From a virus: a stretch of 40,265 bases of DNA. The stretch is taken from positions 1 through 40,265 of the IMG/VR virus record IMGVR_UViG_3300034103_000888; one strand, 5' to 3'. How positions within the stretch are numbered: position 1 is the stretch's first letter; every line of letters starts with the position of its first letter. Under the pieces are notes generated by a model. That model was not told where the DNA came from and made no database searches. It saw nothing but the letters and a program-made list of their open reading frames with translations. This document shows, in pieces, positions 1 through 7,633 of this stretch. A program made the position numbers and the translations under genes.

Positions 1-63
1 TGCCACAAGTTGCTGACCTATCGCAAGCAGGGAGGCATTGACTGCCTGTAATTTAGTGACCAT
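1..63 (-). CDS. tail tubular protein A, N-terminal fragment (overlap copy)
   Basis: These bases encode the first 21 codons of the gp11-like gene whose full copy is at 39668-40201. The fragment exists only because the contig ends are duplicated; it is not a second gene. Confidence 0.9.
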   Translation of the reverse strand, partial: MVTKLQAVNASLLAIGQQLVA

Positions 64-72
64 GTTTGGTTT

Positions 73-80
73 CCTATAAG
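73..80 (-). promoter_or_regulatory. CTTATAGG octamer upstream of gp11
   Basis: The minus strand reads TTACTGGCTTATAGGAAACC just before the gp11-like start. The octamer CTTATAGG is shared with the palindrome upstream of SSB (12742-12749) and resembles a T7-type initiation region. AGGAAA within it may simply be the ribosome-binding site, so the call is tentative. Confidence 0.25.
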
Positions 81-87
81 CCAGTAA

Positions 88-112
88 GCCCCCACTTCGT
101 AAAAGTAGGGGC
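88..112 (-). terminator. hairpin between capsid and gp11 genes
   Basis: A ten-pair stem (arms 88-97 and 103-112, five-base loop) follows the capsid stop codon in the minus-strand transcript. One pair is G-U in minus RNA but would be C-A in plus RNA, so the structure fits minus transcription. No U-run follows. T7 has its main terminator at this position, after gene 10; this may be a weak analogue or a processing hairpin. A copy lies at 40226-40250. Confidence 0.5.
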
Positions 113-129
113 GTGTGGTTGATTAGACG

Positions 130-1092
130 TTAGGGGATAGCAATTTCTACCGCACCTTGAGGGTTGACAGTACCGATGCCGTAAGCATGGTAGCCGAACA
201 AGAACAAGTCAAGCTCGTTCCCTTCTGCCGTACCTTCAATCGTTTTAAATTGAACTTGCCATTGCGTAGCGATACCGAGAGCTTCCTTATGCAAGACAAG
301 AGCTTTCGTCTTGGAGAAGTCACCATGATAGGTGTTTCTTGCACCAGCTTCAGCAGAAGCAATGTTAGTCTTGGGCAAGCGGTTGGTTTTAACAATCGTC
401 ATACCAGCAGCCGTCAAGAATTGACGGTTCGCAATAGAGCCTTCTCCGCCTAATTGAGTAGAGAAGAGGTCGGTTTTGCTAAAAAGGAGGTTATACAGGA
501 AAGGATCAACGAAAACATAACGGTCATCTTCTGGGACGTTCTTGGTATCCATTTCGGCACCAGCTTGCAATAAGGCTGCGTAGAAAGTATCAGCGTTCGT
601 GTGTACGTTAGCAGCTTCAATCTTCAATCCACCAGGAATATAGTTGCTGTTGCCAGCGGTTCCTTTAGCAGCAGTCCGAGCAGCAAGCACACCAGCTTGG
701 AGGGCTTGGATTTCTTTCTTACGAGCTAACGCATCACCGATTTTCTTAAGGTGCCAGTCTTTGACAGAGTAAGAACGGAAAGCGGCGTCCTGTAAGTCAA
801 CCTTCGTTTTGCCCTTGATAGGACGGTCGATTAAGATAGTACGAACATCTTCTTCTGGTTCACCAGTAGATTCAATAGCAGAATCACGAGTGTAGTAGGA
901 AGCCGTAACATCCGTTAAGTATGGGAAGTCAACACCCTTGTTGGACTCCGTAACGGACTCTTCTTGGATAAGCCCAGTCAATTTGTATGACTCTTGGTAG
1001 GCGGAAAGGACACGTCCTTCCATAGTGCGGAAAAGTAACTCTTGGTCGGCTACGCCGTATTTTTTTCCAAGATAAGTAATAGTGTTTGGCAT
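130..1092 (-). CDS. major capsid protein (T7 gp10-like)
   Basis: A 320-residue protein that builds the icosahedral shell. Its length and its place directly after a scaffold-like gene match T7 gp10A, an HK97-fold capsid protein. The N-terminal half has the usual pattern of an arm (residues 1-60), then charged and Tyr-rich segments around residues 65-130. The start ATG has GAAGGG upstream. No slippery site or extended frame is visible after the stop, so a 10A/10B-type frameshift product is not supported. A hairpin (88-112) and then the gp11-like gene follow. Confidence 0.9.
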   Translation of the reverse strand: MPNTITYLGKKYGVADQELLFRTMEGRVLSAYQESYKLTGLIQEESVTESNKGVDFPYLTDVTASYYTRDSAIESTGEPEEDVRTILIDRPIKGKTKVDLQDAAFRSYSVKDWHLKKIGDALARKKEIQALQAGVLAARTAAKGTAGNSNYIPGGLKIEAANVHTNADTFYAALLQAGAEMDTKNVPEDDRYVFVDPFLYNLLFSKTDLFSTQLGGEGSIANRQFLTAAGMTIVKTNRLPKTNIASAEAGARNTYHGDFSKTKALVLHKEALGIATQWQVQFKTIEGTAEGNELDLFLFGYHAYGIGTVNPQGAVEIAIP

Positions 1093-1132
1093 TATGCAAA
1101 ACCCTTCGTTGTTGATTTTTAATAATTAAGGC

Positions 1133-1900
1133 TTAGTATTTGGATGCCTTGATCCGTTGTTGAACTTGCTCGAAGTATTCAGGGTTGTTGATTAAAAGAT
1201 TGCCTTTTGCATCCTTCTTTCCCATAGCTTCTGCAACTTCTTCCCTTGATTTGAAAGGACTATTGTCGGAACCTGCTGTTGTTGAACCTGTGAATAGTTG
1301 AGGCTCACCAGTCTTGACACCAGTGTTAGATTCATACAAAGCCTTAAGTGCTACGGCTGCGTGTTTAGCAGAACGTGGGTTGTTTAAAGCTTCGTTGTAG
1401 TAGTCAAGTTCTGCGTCACTTAGCTTCTCTTCCGCCCAGCTTAAGATTTGTTTAGAGCTGTTAGCGTCACCTAGAACGGCGTTGCGTTCCTTCCAAGCTG
1501 TTTGAACATCAACCTGTTGTTGTTCGCCTGCCTGTTTAGCAGAAGTGAAATCCTTCTCGCAGTCATCCATGTATTTTGTGATGACTGCTTCGGGGATACC
1601 GATTTTTTTTCCAATTTCTAAAGCTTCGTCTCGCTTGGCTTGAGAAAACTTGCCGTCTTCGCTGTTTGCTAAGTCGTCATTGAAGGACTGGTGGTCAAAG
1701 GGGGATTCAAGCGTTTCAGGAGCTTGCTCACCTTCTGTAGAGGATTCTTCTTGAGAGCCTTCTGCTTGACCCTGTACACCTCCGTTCGCTTCACCTTGAT
1801 TGGAATTACCTAGTTCACTGTCAGGCGTTTCTGTAGAGGTGTCGCTAGCCTCTGGTGGGCTTTCTAGTTTGATAGTTGTTTCGCTGGTTTGGTCTGCCAT
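1133..1900 (-). CDS. capsid assembly scaffolding protein (T7 gp9-like)
   Basis: A 255-residue acidic protein, rich in Glu, Ser and Gln in its first 100 residues and helical and charged after that, located immediately upstream of the capsid gene as in T7. It would direct procapsid assembly and then leave the head. The open frame extends to 1963, but the ATG at 1900 has a strong AGGAG site about nine bases upstream, and starting there removes overlap with the preceding gene. Assignment rests on position, size and composition rather than on a diagnostic motif. Confidence 0.82.
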   Translation of the reverse strand: MADQTSETTIKLESPPEASDTSTETPDSELGNSNQGEANGGVQGQAEGSQEESSTEGEQAPETLESPFDHQSFNDDLANSEDGKFSQAKRDEALEIGKKIGIPEAVITKYMDDCEKDFTSAKQAGEQQQVDVQTAWKERNAVLGDANSSKQILSWAEEKLSDAELDYYNEALNNPRSAKHAAVALKALYESNTGVKTGEPQLFTGSTTAGSDNSPFKSREEVAEAMGKKDAKGNLLINNPEYFEQVQQRIKASKY

Positions 1901-1913
1901 AAGAGGCTCCTTA

Positions 1914-2540
1914 CTAATTGAACCAGTTGACAAAGAAAGAATTGCCAACTCGCTGTACAACACATTTACTATTAGGGTCTAACGCTTGATTGCGTTCTCG
2001 CACGGCTTCTAGCTCGGGGTCTTCACTACCCAAAATGCTAGGGCTATCGCTAACAGAATCCCCATTATTGGAATGAGAATCACTACCCCCTCCAAGATCG
2101 ATGCTGGATGTATTGGGTGTGGGGTCTTGTTCCACTCCTCCCATGCCTTCACTTGTCTGCTGTGAATCCTCATCTCCTCCTCCGAAGTCCCCACTGGTGG
2201 AGTCGGTGGCGGTTGTGGTGGTGGATGATAAATTACCATTGGTTGAATCCTCTCCCTCTAGCTTGTCGTCCACGCCCAAAGCACTAGGGCTAGTATGAAC
2301 ATCGTTAATAAGAAGAACATCACCATTAGGAAGTCCATCATCGAATTGTGATTGTTCGCTTGTTGCTTCTTCCAGCGTTTCCAAAGTCTCAATTTCTCGT
2401 GGTAAGTCTCCCACTCCTTCTCCGATGCTTTCGGTTGGGGGAGGGGTGGTTCCATTGGTGGTATTGTCATCTGTGATTTCGTTAGGGGGAACATCAGTAG
2501 TGACTCCTTCCACTTTTGGTTCAGGTTTATTTCTACCCAT
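1914..2540 (-). CDS. acidic low-complexity protein between portal and scaffold
   Basis: A 208-residue protein rich in Thr, Ser, Asp, Gly and Pro and predicted to be disordered apart from a short C-terminal segment (residues 175-208, ending in aromatic residues). Its ATG overlaps the end of the portal gene by eight bases and has an AAGGA site upstream, which favours coupled translation. Two tandem small ORFs lie inside it in the +1 frame (2258-2494 and 2009-2239). Its own sequence carries traces of the same duplication (SPSALG and SPSILG). It is unclear whether this frame, the nested frame or both are expressed. The 95 bases below 2009 belong only to this frame, which supports it. Function unknown; possibly a minor virion protein. 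Confidence 0.5.
   Translation of the reverse strand: MGRNKPEPKVEGVTTDVPPNEITDDNTTNGTTPPPTESIGEGVGDLPREIETLETLEEATSEQSQFDDGLPNGDVLLINDVHTSPSALGVDDKLEGEDSTNGNLSSTTTTATDSTSGDFGGGDEDSQQTSEGMGGVEQDPTPNTSSIDLGGGSDSHSNNGDSVSDSPSILGSEDPELEAVRERNQALDPNSKCVVQRVGNSFFVNWFN
2009..2239 (-). CDS. nested small membrane protein, copy B
   Basis: A 76-residue protein read in the +1 frame inside the 208-residue ORF. It has a Pro-rich N-terminus (residues 5-15), a charged Trp-containing helix (about 18-38, with W at 32 and 35), and one hydrophobic segment (about 47-71) near the C-terminus. Its ATG has a GGAGAGGA site eight bases upstream. The same architecture and spaced residues (SEEE, H, WxxW, K) occur in the neighbouring copy A, so the pair arose by tandem duplication. 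The topology suggests a C-tail-anchored membrane protein. Possible roles include membrane attachment of assembly intermediates or a lysis accessory; no family was recognised. Confidence 0.55.
   Translation of the reverse strand: MVIYHPPPQPPPTPPVGTSEEEMRIHSRQVKAWEEWNKTPHPIHPASILEGVVILIPIMGILLAIALAFWVVKTPS
2258..2494 (-). CDS. nested small membrane protein, copy A
   Basis: A 78-residue protein in the same frame as copy B, ending 18 bases before copy B starts. A Pro-rich N-terminus (about 10-25) is followed by a basic amphipathic stretch with WxxW (about 28-45) and one long hydrophobic segment (about 50-75). Its start has an AAGGAG site nine bases upstream, one of the better sites in this region. 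It overlaps the 208-residue acidic gene entirely in another frame. Paralogy with copy B plus independent ribosome-binding sites argue that this is a translated gene rather than a chance frame. Confidence 0.55.
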   Translation of the reverse strand: MFPLTKSQMTIPPMEPPLPQPKASEKEWETYHEKLRLWKRWKKQQANNHNSMMDFLMVMFFLLTMFILALVLWAWTTS

Positions 2541-4137
2541 TTTGTAAGTTTCCTTGTACTTGATTGTTTACGAGTCCCCCAAGCTGTTTAACGCCTTCGG
2601 GGATTGCACTTTGCATGACTTGCTGTTGCATTGCTTGTTGTTGTTGAGCCTGCGTCTCTGCCTGTAGCTGCTCTTCACTTATGAGCAGCCCTTTAGGATT
2701 GACGTTGGCACTCAAGAAGACACGGTTCATAAACTCCGTAATGTTGATTCGTTTAAGGAGTTCAGGGGGAAATGCCTGCAATAACTGCAAGCCTTGTGCT
2801 GCTTCTGCCAGACGGTTTAAATCGTGACCACGCCCTAGTGCTTCAACCCCTGTAATGATAATGGGGTCTACAAACTCTCTAAGGCGACTGGGGATAAGCC
2901 CCTTCTTGTCACAGACATACATCTTCCTTGCAATGTAAGGCAGTTGTTCTTCTTGGTCGGCTAGCATAATGAAGCCACCCAAGCCGTCTTCTAGTTCACG
3001 ACGTAAAGCGTTAATCTCTACCGCTGTTACACGTTCTGCATCTCTCACGATACTGCTTGTCATCAGGAGGTTACGTTGGATGCGTCTTGAAATCTCTTGA
3101 AGCATCTGAAACGCAAAGGCAATATCAGCCGTCTTGTTGACCTGTAAAGGCTGTACGGCGTTGACTTCACCACGAACAAATTCACCACTCTTGGCTTTCG
3201 TTAAAGCTTTTTCTCTAACGGAACTACCAGGATTCACCATGAATACGGTTTTGGTTGCAATCTTAATGTAGGTGTAAAGGAACGTGGTAATTAACTCCAA
3301 GTTCTCTAAATCCCCAATAAAGCTTTCAACATAAGGTCTGCCGTAATCTTCACCGTCAACCTTTGTGGCTCTCACTGGCACATAGGGACACGCATATTCA
3401 GGGAATGAACCCTCACTGCCTTGTACCTTAACGCCCAAGAACTCCTGATGTACCGCCCAAACAGGGGTACTGCCATTCACAAAGCGAACGTGGGTGTAGA
3501 GGGGTTTCTTTTCAGGTTCAGTCGTGGACTTATCGTCGTAACGCACTTCTGCCAAGTAGATGTTCTTAATCTCTTCGGGAGCTGTGCGTGGGTCGATGTC
3601 TTCCTTCGTGATAATCTCAATCACACGCCCTAACGGATCACGCTTGACCACATAACGGCTCAAGTGGTACACCTTCATCGGTGCGTCTTCGGGGATATAC
3701 TGTAAAGCATTTCCTGTAATCAATTTGAGCTTTTGTGTTTCCAGTTGAGACGGTCTGTCTTTGGATGCCTCAACTTCACTCATCGTAATTTGTTCGAGTT
3801 CAGAGAGCATCTGTTCATCTTCGGTTCTTGCCTTGTCATCTGTCTGTTCCGTGTACTTCTTTTGAAGTTCAGGTTTCATCTGATACCGAAAGAAGGCGGC
3901 ATTAGGTGGGTATTGAGATAGAACAATCTTGTTGGCAAGGGTGTTGATGCCGTCGGCTGCCAAACTCACCTGCGGATACTCAATCGTGCTACCTGGTGTA
4001 AAGGAGCTTGTTTGGTAAATCGTTGGGATTGTGAGCTTGGCACACTTTTCAGCAGCATCTTCAAACGGCTTACGCACCGTTACTAAGGCATTGTACCGTT
4101 TGGCGGTCATGCCTGCTTCATAAAATAACTTTTCCAT
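2533..4137 (-). CDS. portal / head-tail connector protein (T7 gp8-like)
   Basis: A 534-residue protein matching T7 gp8 (536 residues) in size and gene position. It would form the dodecameric ring at the capsid vertex through which DNA is packaged and ejected. The N-terminal part resembles podoviral connectors (charged helices, then a segment around residues 40-90 on subunit placement); the C-terminus (about 490-534) is a Gln-rich helix typical of the connector crown. It lies after the gp6.7-like gene, and its last bases overlap the start of the acidic ORF. Confidence 0.9.
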   Translation of the reverse strand: MEKLFYEAGMTAKRYNALVTVRKPFEDAAEKCAKLTIPTIYQTSSFTPGSTIEYPQVSLAADGINTLANKIVLSQYPPNAAFFRYQMKPELQKKYTEQTDDKARTEDEQMLSELEQITMSEVEASKDRPSQLETQKLKLITGNALQYIPEDAPMKVYHLSRYVVKRDPLGRVIEIITKEDIDPRTAPEEIKNIYLAEVRYDDKSTTEPEKKPLYTHVRFVNGSTPVWAVHQEFLGVKVQGSEGSFPEYACPYVPVRATKVDGEDYGRPYVESFIGDLENLELITTFLYTYIKIATKTVFMVNPGSSVREKALTKAKSGEFVRGEVNAVQPLQVNKTADIAFAFQMLQEISRRIQRNLLMTSSIVRDAERVTAVEINALRRELEDGLGGFIMLADQEEQLPYIARKMYVCDKKGLIPSRLREFVDPIIITGVEALGRGHDLNRLAEAAQGLQLLQAFPPELLKRINITEFMNRVFLSANVNPKGLLISEEQLQAETQAQQQQAMQQQVMQSAIPEGVKQLGGLVNNQVQGNLQNG

Positions 4138-4147
4138 AATATCCCTT

Positions 4148-4342
4148 TTACTGTGTAGGGACGCTTAATCCAACACCGTCACCTTGTAACGTTAAGGCTC
4201 GTAAGCCTGTTCTCTGCCCTCTCTTGGCGAGTTTAATCTTGCCTTGAATATCTGGGGCTTCTGCCACCTGTTCAGGTGCTGGGGGAGCGACAGGGGCTAC
4301 ATACGGTTCGGTCTTTGGCATTTTCGGAGTACTAAAACACAA
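4148..4342 (-). CDS. small virion protein, T7 gp6.7/gp7.3-like
   Basis: A 64-residue protein starting MCFSTPKMP, resembling my recollection of the T7 gp6.7 N-terminus (MCFSPK). The C-terminal tail, with RGQRTGLRALTLQ and then Gly-rich GVGLSVP, recalls the G-K/R-x-S-L plus GxGLNIP-type tails of T7-like small head-tail proteins. The start codon is TTG, supported by AAGGAG seven to eight bases upstream and by the N-terminal match. The middle is Pro/Ala-rich and probably flexible. Such T7 proteins are ejected or sit at the head-tail joint. It sits immediately upstream of the portal gene. Confidence 0.55.
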   Translation of the reverse strand: MCFSTPKMPKTEPYVAPVAPPAPEQVAEAPDIQGKIKLAKRGQRTGLRALTLQGDGVGLSVPTQ

Positions 4343-4353
4343 AGTGTCTCTCC

Positions 4354-4593
4354 TTATTGTTCGATAAAATTAAAGGTCTCTTGCTTGGAGCCAGTGTCAC
4401 GGAGCTTGTACAAGTCCTTGATTGTGTTGACCACGTCTCGTTGACCTGCACGGTACTGAATATGCTCCATTGTGTCGGTTGGTTGAATGTGTGGTTCAGG
4501 AATAAGGTCTTCAAGAAATGCTATCAGGTCTTCTGAAATATACGGAGTATCTGTCGCCTGACTAAGTATCTCGTCAATGGTGTTTGAGTGCAT
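4354..4593 (-). CDS. hypothetical protein, head-gene cluster
   Basis: A 79-residue acidic, helical protein of unknown function. The frame stays open to 4614, but the ATG at 4593 follows GGGGAG at good spacing, so it is the preferred start. It overlaps the end of the preceding gene (stop at 4574) and is followed within 12 bases by the TTG start of the gp6.7-like gene, so it belongs to the head-assembly transcript. No membrane segment or known motif is visible. Confidence 0.7.
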   Translation of the reverse strand: MHSNTIDEILSQATDTPYISEDLIAFLEDLIPEPHIQPTDTMEHIQYRAGQRDVVNTIKDLYKLRDTGSKQETFNFIEQ

Positions 4594-4882
4594 AGAATAC
4601 TCCCCTGCTTTCAATCGTTGAAATCACTTTGTAATATTCTTCTAGGATTGATTCATTTGAGACACCAAGCATTTTGAGTAAGGCAAGGGTTCCTCGTAGA
4701 TATGACCACGCCAAGATTCTCATGTCTAAAGCACCCATGCGTCGCTTGGATGTAAGCTGTTGCGTGTACGTTGCTGTAACGGTATTCTTCAACTTACCCC
4801 ATAATGGTTTCAAAGATGCTAGGACTTCATCGACAATCCAGTCATGTTCTAAGAAGGCGGTGTTTATAATTTCTTTAGTCAC
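4574..4882 (-). CDS. hypothetical helical protein
   Basis: A 102-residue protein starting with GTG at 4882, supported by AGGAG nine bases upstream. It appears alpha-helical, with a moderately hydrophobic central stretch (residues 50-75) that is too interrupted to be a clear membrane segment. It lies between the nucleotide kinase and head genes, the T7 gene 6-7 interval, which in T7 holds small virion and accessory proteins. Function not recognised. Confidence 0.7.
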   Translation of the reverse strand: MTKEIINTAFLEHDWIVDEVLASLKPLWGKLKNTVTATYTQQLTSKRRMGALDMRILAWSYLRGTLALLKMLGVSNESILEEYYKVISTIESRGVFYALKHH

Positions 4883-4885
4883 TTG

Positions 4886-5533
4886 TTAAGCTCCTAACTT
4901 ATAAAGCACTTCGGCGACACTTGCTTTTAGCTCGGCTAGTGTACCGTCGTTCGTGATAACGTGGTCAAACTTACAGTCGTCCAACTGTCCTTCTGTGGCA
5001 TGAGTCACAACGTCTGCATTAGGTCTTACAACCTTAATGAGGATTGCACCCATTGCCTTCATGCGTTCATATTCATTAGGCATACGGAGGTCATCAACGA
5101 TAATGTTCCACGAGATAGACTTAGCGACTTGGTTTTGCCATAAGTCAATCCAAAAATCTTTACCCCATGCTTCCCTTGCGAAAACGCCAAAGGTCTGCAT
5201 CATTTTACGACCTGTTAGTTCAGAGTTTGTGATTACAGGCATTTCCTTTAGGTCGCCGTGTAGCATTTGATAGGCTGTCCCATAAGGGATGCCCATATCC
5301 GCAAGAAGCCCTTGAAGACATTCCTTGAGTGGATTCGCTAAGGGGACTCGTGATGTATGCCCTTCAAGCTCCAAAGCCTCCCTTAAGGCTCTTGCTACTG
5401 TGGACTTGCCACTTTGAGGAGTTGGTGAGTAAATGGCGATAATACGCTTACGACGTGGAGCTTCATGTTTACGACGCTCAAAGGCACTGTCTACGACTGC
5501 CTGCACTTGGTCTAGTTGTTCAGGTTTAAGCAT
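4886..5533 (-). CDS. deoxynucleoside monophosphate kinase-like P-loop protein
   Basis: A 215-residue protein with a Walker A loop, PTPQSGKST, at about residues 37-45, preceded by a hydrophobic beta strand (IIAIYS). A later segment, WNIIVDDLRMPNEYERMK (about 142-159), is typical of phage dNMP and adenylate kinase-like proteins, where an R-x-x-x-E region follows a beta strand. It probably phosphorylates dNMPs released from degraded host DNA, feeding phage DNA synthesis in the cytoplasm. The ATG has TAGGAGG upstream. It sits after the exonuclease cluster, consistent with nucleotide recycling. Exact substrate unknown. Confidence 0.75.
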   Translation of the reverse strand: MLKPEQLDQVQAVVDSAFERRKHEAPRRKRIIAIYSPTPQSGKSTVARALREALELEGHTSRVPLANPLKECLQGLLADMGIPYGTAYQMLHGDLKEMPVITNSELTGRKMMQTFGVFAREAWGKDFWIDLWQNQVAKSISWNIIVDDLRMPNEYERMKAMGAILIKVVRPNADVVTHATEGQLDDCKFDHVITNDGTLAELKASVAEVLYKLGA

Positions 5534-5545
5534 TGGCTGATCCTC

Positions 5546-5848
5546 CTAATTAAAAATACTTTTTACTTTTTCTTCTATGGAAGTCATGGCATCATCCCAG
5601 CCTTGTTCATACGAACGCTTTTCTACGCTTGCACGTCCGTCGTCGTAGCAAAGTTGTGCGACGCAATTTAAGAAGTGTTCGCTCACTATGCTTTTTCCGT
5701 CACGCCATTCTTTGCAACTTGGAGCCTGTAAAGCTATTTGCTTTAGATACAGAACTCTTTGCGATATTTCAGGGTCTCCGTTTGACAGAGTAGCCAAGTG
5801 TAAGCTATCAGCTTCCTTTTGTATTTTGTCCCAAAACTCATTAGACAT
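5546..5848 (-). CDS. hypothetical protein
   Basis: A 100-residue charged, helical protein with several Cys residues (around 50, 67 and 73) but no clear metal-binding spacing. The ATG at 5848 has GGGAG about nine bases upstream and is preferred over the in-frame ATG at 5869. It overlaps the preceding gene by eight bases, suggesting coupled translation. It belongs to the DNA-metabolism transcript; function unknown. Confidence 0.7.
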   Translation of the reverse strand: MSNEFWDKIQKEADSLHLATLSNGDPEISQRVLYLKQIALQAPSCKEWRDGKSIVSEHFLNCVAQLCYDDGRASVEKRSYEQGWDDAMTSIEEKVKSIFN

Positions 5849-6047
5849 TAGCGGATTCTCCCAAGTCAAAAAGACGTGCTTTCAGGGATTCAATCTCTTG
5901 ATTTGCTCCGCATAGCTGTCTTTCTAACTCATCCTTCTCATTGTCAAGCTCAACCCATGCCTCTTCAAGTTCTTTGAACTTGTCGCCCGTAGAGGCATGG
6001 GAGTATCTAAAGTCTTCTGCTAAGCTTCTAAACTCTTTAAAATCCAT
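5841..6047 (-). CDS. small coiled-coil protein
   Basis: A 68-residue protein dominated by a heptad-like charged helix (about residues 20-60), probably a short coiled coil. The open frame extends to 6152, but the ATG at 6047 has AGGAAGGA upstream and the upstream part only shadows the exonuclease gene, so the shorter form is called. Its stop overlaps the next start. No enzymatic motif; possibly an adaptor or inhibitor. Confidence 0.65.
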   Translation of the reverse strand: MDFKEFRSLAEDFRYSHASTGDKFKELEEAWVELDNEKDELERQLCGANQEIESLKARLFDLGESANV

Positions 6048-6051
6048 TTCT

Positions 6052-6840
6052 TTATCCTTCCTGTGGGGGTTGCCACAATATAATTTCTTTACTCTTCGCT
6101 TTGTAGTCTTTGGCTTGTAGAATGTACGCAAGCCGTGCCGTCTTAATGGCATCGTCTACCGTCATTCCTTTACTTTCATAAGCCTTGACAACACTCGCCC
6201 AAGTCCAGCCTTCTTTATCAAGCCACTTGGTCGCCGTCTTAATACCAAAGCCTTCACATCCCTTGTAGCCGTCACAAGCGTCACCCATGAGTGTTTGTAG
6301 TAGGTGAAACTTTCTAGCGTCTTCTGGGCTTACTAGCACGCTCTGCTCGTCATTGAATAAATCTTGAAGTAAGCCAGGTATGGTCTTCATGTCTTTATCA
6401 ACCGTCCAGATTGTTTTCTCGTAATCAGGCATGAACTTTTTAGATGTCGAAAGAATCCCTAACACATCGTCGCCTTCAAGTCGTTCAATCGTTTTGCACC
6501 TGTAATGCTTTGTAGCCTCATGTTTCACCTTGAGTAAGTGATTCGGTCTTGGCTTACCTGCTCTGTTGGACTTGTAAAAGGAGTCGATGTCTTTACGAAA
6601 ATTGCTGTATGGATCTGAAAACACAATCACGATGTCGTCAACAACATTTTTGATTGCATTTACATACGTTTCAAAGACTTCCCACGCATCATGGAAGTAT
6701 CCTTCAACGGAAGAGAAGTCGTCGGTCTCTGCGTCACCTGGAAAAAAGACTTCATAGACAACACCAGCACACGCCTTGTAGGCGAGAATGTCACCGTCAA
6801 TCAAGGCTAGTTTAGGCTTGTCCTTCTTTAGGTTGCCCAT
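6052..6840 (-). CDS. 5'-3' exonuclease (T7 gp6 / FEN family)
   Basis: A 262-residue flap/5' nuclease. The N-terminal metal site LALIDGDILAYKA (about 11-23), the central segment ERLEGDDVLGIL (about 119-130), the following TVDKDMKT loop and the DACDGYKGCEGFGIKTA helix-hairpin-helix-like region (about 187-203) are signatures of the family. In T7 this enzyme degrades host DNA, removes RNA primers and helps concatemer processing. The ATG has GAGGAG upstream. In T7 it follows the DNA polymerase gene; here it follows a methyltransferase and a phosphoesterase. Confidence 0.88.
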   Translation of the reverse strand: MGNLKKDKPKLALIDGDILAYKACAGVVYEVFFPGDAETDDFSSVEGYFHDAWEVFETYVNAIKNVVDDIVIVFSDPYSNFRKDIDSFYKSNRAGKPRPNHLLKVKHEATKHYRCKTIERLEGDDVLGILSTSKKFMPDYEKTIWTVDKDMKTIPGLLQDLFNDEQSVLVSPEDARKFHLLQTLMGDACDGYKGCEGFGIKTATKWLDKEGWTWASVVKAYESKGMTVDDAIKTARLAYILQAKDYKAKSKEIILWQPPQEG

Positions 6841-7633
6841 AACGACTCCTCATTTCTTCATAACTGATTTGTTCTAACTCAAAGCGTCCTTCTACCACGT
6901 TGTGCAACACCACTAAGCCCTTCCACCAAGCGTTGTTGTCGTCGCCTGCATAGTCTTGGTGGTGGTCAAAGTAACACCCTGCCACAACGATATTGATTTC
7001 TTTGCCTGTGGGTGTTCTATAATTTCTGTACTCAAAGCGGTGACTATGCCCTTGTACGCAAGACTGTTGCCAGTCCCTCGCAATGTGCATCGTCATGTAG
7101 TCGCCAGAGTACCCACGATTGGTTCCACGCTTGGTAAAGTAATGGTTGAAGATAACACCTTCTACCTCTACCCTCTCTTGGAAGTTGTAGAACTCCCACC
7201 CCTGCCCTGCTGCGTCGCTTATATCTTGCGTCCACATTCCATAAAGGGTTGGATTGTCTTGCATATAACGCTCTATGCGTTGCTCGTGGTTGCCTGCAAG
7301 GGCGATTAAGCGTGGCTTGTACACTTTGTGCTTAGATGCCTTTTGGGCTTCTTGTAGCCTGCGTAGGGGGGCTGTGACTAAACGTCTCGCCTCTTTGGCA
7401 CTTGCCATATCACGCTCAAGGCGTTTGTTCTCTGCTCGAACTGTGCCTTTATCATAGTGGCTTATGCTATTCATATCGGCAAAGTCGCCTAAGTCCACGA
7501 TAATATCGGGTCGTAGTTCTACGATTAACTGACCTAGCCACTCGTAACGTTCTTGTGAGACAAGGGGGTCGTCGTGACTATCTGGAATGACAAGAATCGT
7601 CTTGCCAAGCCTTTGTTTTTTTCTTTTACTCAT
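6812..7633 (-). CDS. calcineurin-like metallophosphoesterase
   Basis: A 273-residue protein with the ordered metal-binding motifs of the superfamily: PDSHDD near the N-terminus (about 16-21), DLGDF (about 47-51), AGNHEQR (about 112-118), a later His block and GHSHRFEYR (about 199-207). It would hydrolyse phosphoester bonds in a nucleic acid, nucleotide or protein; the substrate cannot be told. The ATG at 7633 (AAGG upstream) is preferred to the far upstream frame start inside the methyltransferase. It overlaps both neighbours by a few bases. It lies in the slot where T7-like phages usually carry DNA polymerase. Confidence 0.85.
   Translation of the reverse strand: MSKRKKQRLGKTILVIPDSHDDPLVSQERYEWLGQLIVELRPDIIVDLGDFADMNSISHYDKGTVRAENKRLERDMASAKEARRLVTAPLRRLQEAQKASKHKVYKPRLIALAGNHEQRIERYMQDNPTLYGMWTQDISDAAGQGWEFYNFQERVEVEGVIFNHYFTKRGTNRGYSGDYMTMHIARDWQQSCVQGHSHRFEYRNYRTPTGKEINIVVAGCYFDHHQDYAGDDNNAWWKGLVVLHNVVEGRFELEQISYEEMRSRYGQPKEGQA

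Larger units (their letters stand above)
1..127. repeat. terminal redundancy of contig (copy 1)
   Basis: The first 127 bases are identical to the last 127 (40139-40265). An exact overlap of 127, a common maximum assembly k-mer, is best read as the join of a circular assembly graph. The phage genome is therefore complete, with 40,138 unique bases. It does not itself locate the packaged DNA ends. Confidence 0.95.

Noticed and set aside
1-127. 127-base end repeat as the phage's direct terminal repeat
   Set aside because: It lies inside the gp11 start and capsid-gp11 spacer, which is mid-operon, and its length equals a common assembly k-mer. It is better explained as circular contig overlap.
130-300. 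Frameshifted 10B-type capsid product
   Set aside because: No slippery run at the capsid end and only a hairpin-containing 66-base spacer downstream.
1133-1963. Longer scaffold start at 1963
   Set aside because: The extra 21 residues overlap the acidic ORF and lack a ribosome site, whereas ATG 1900 has AGGAG.
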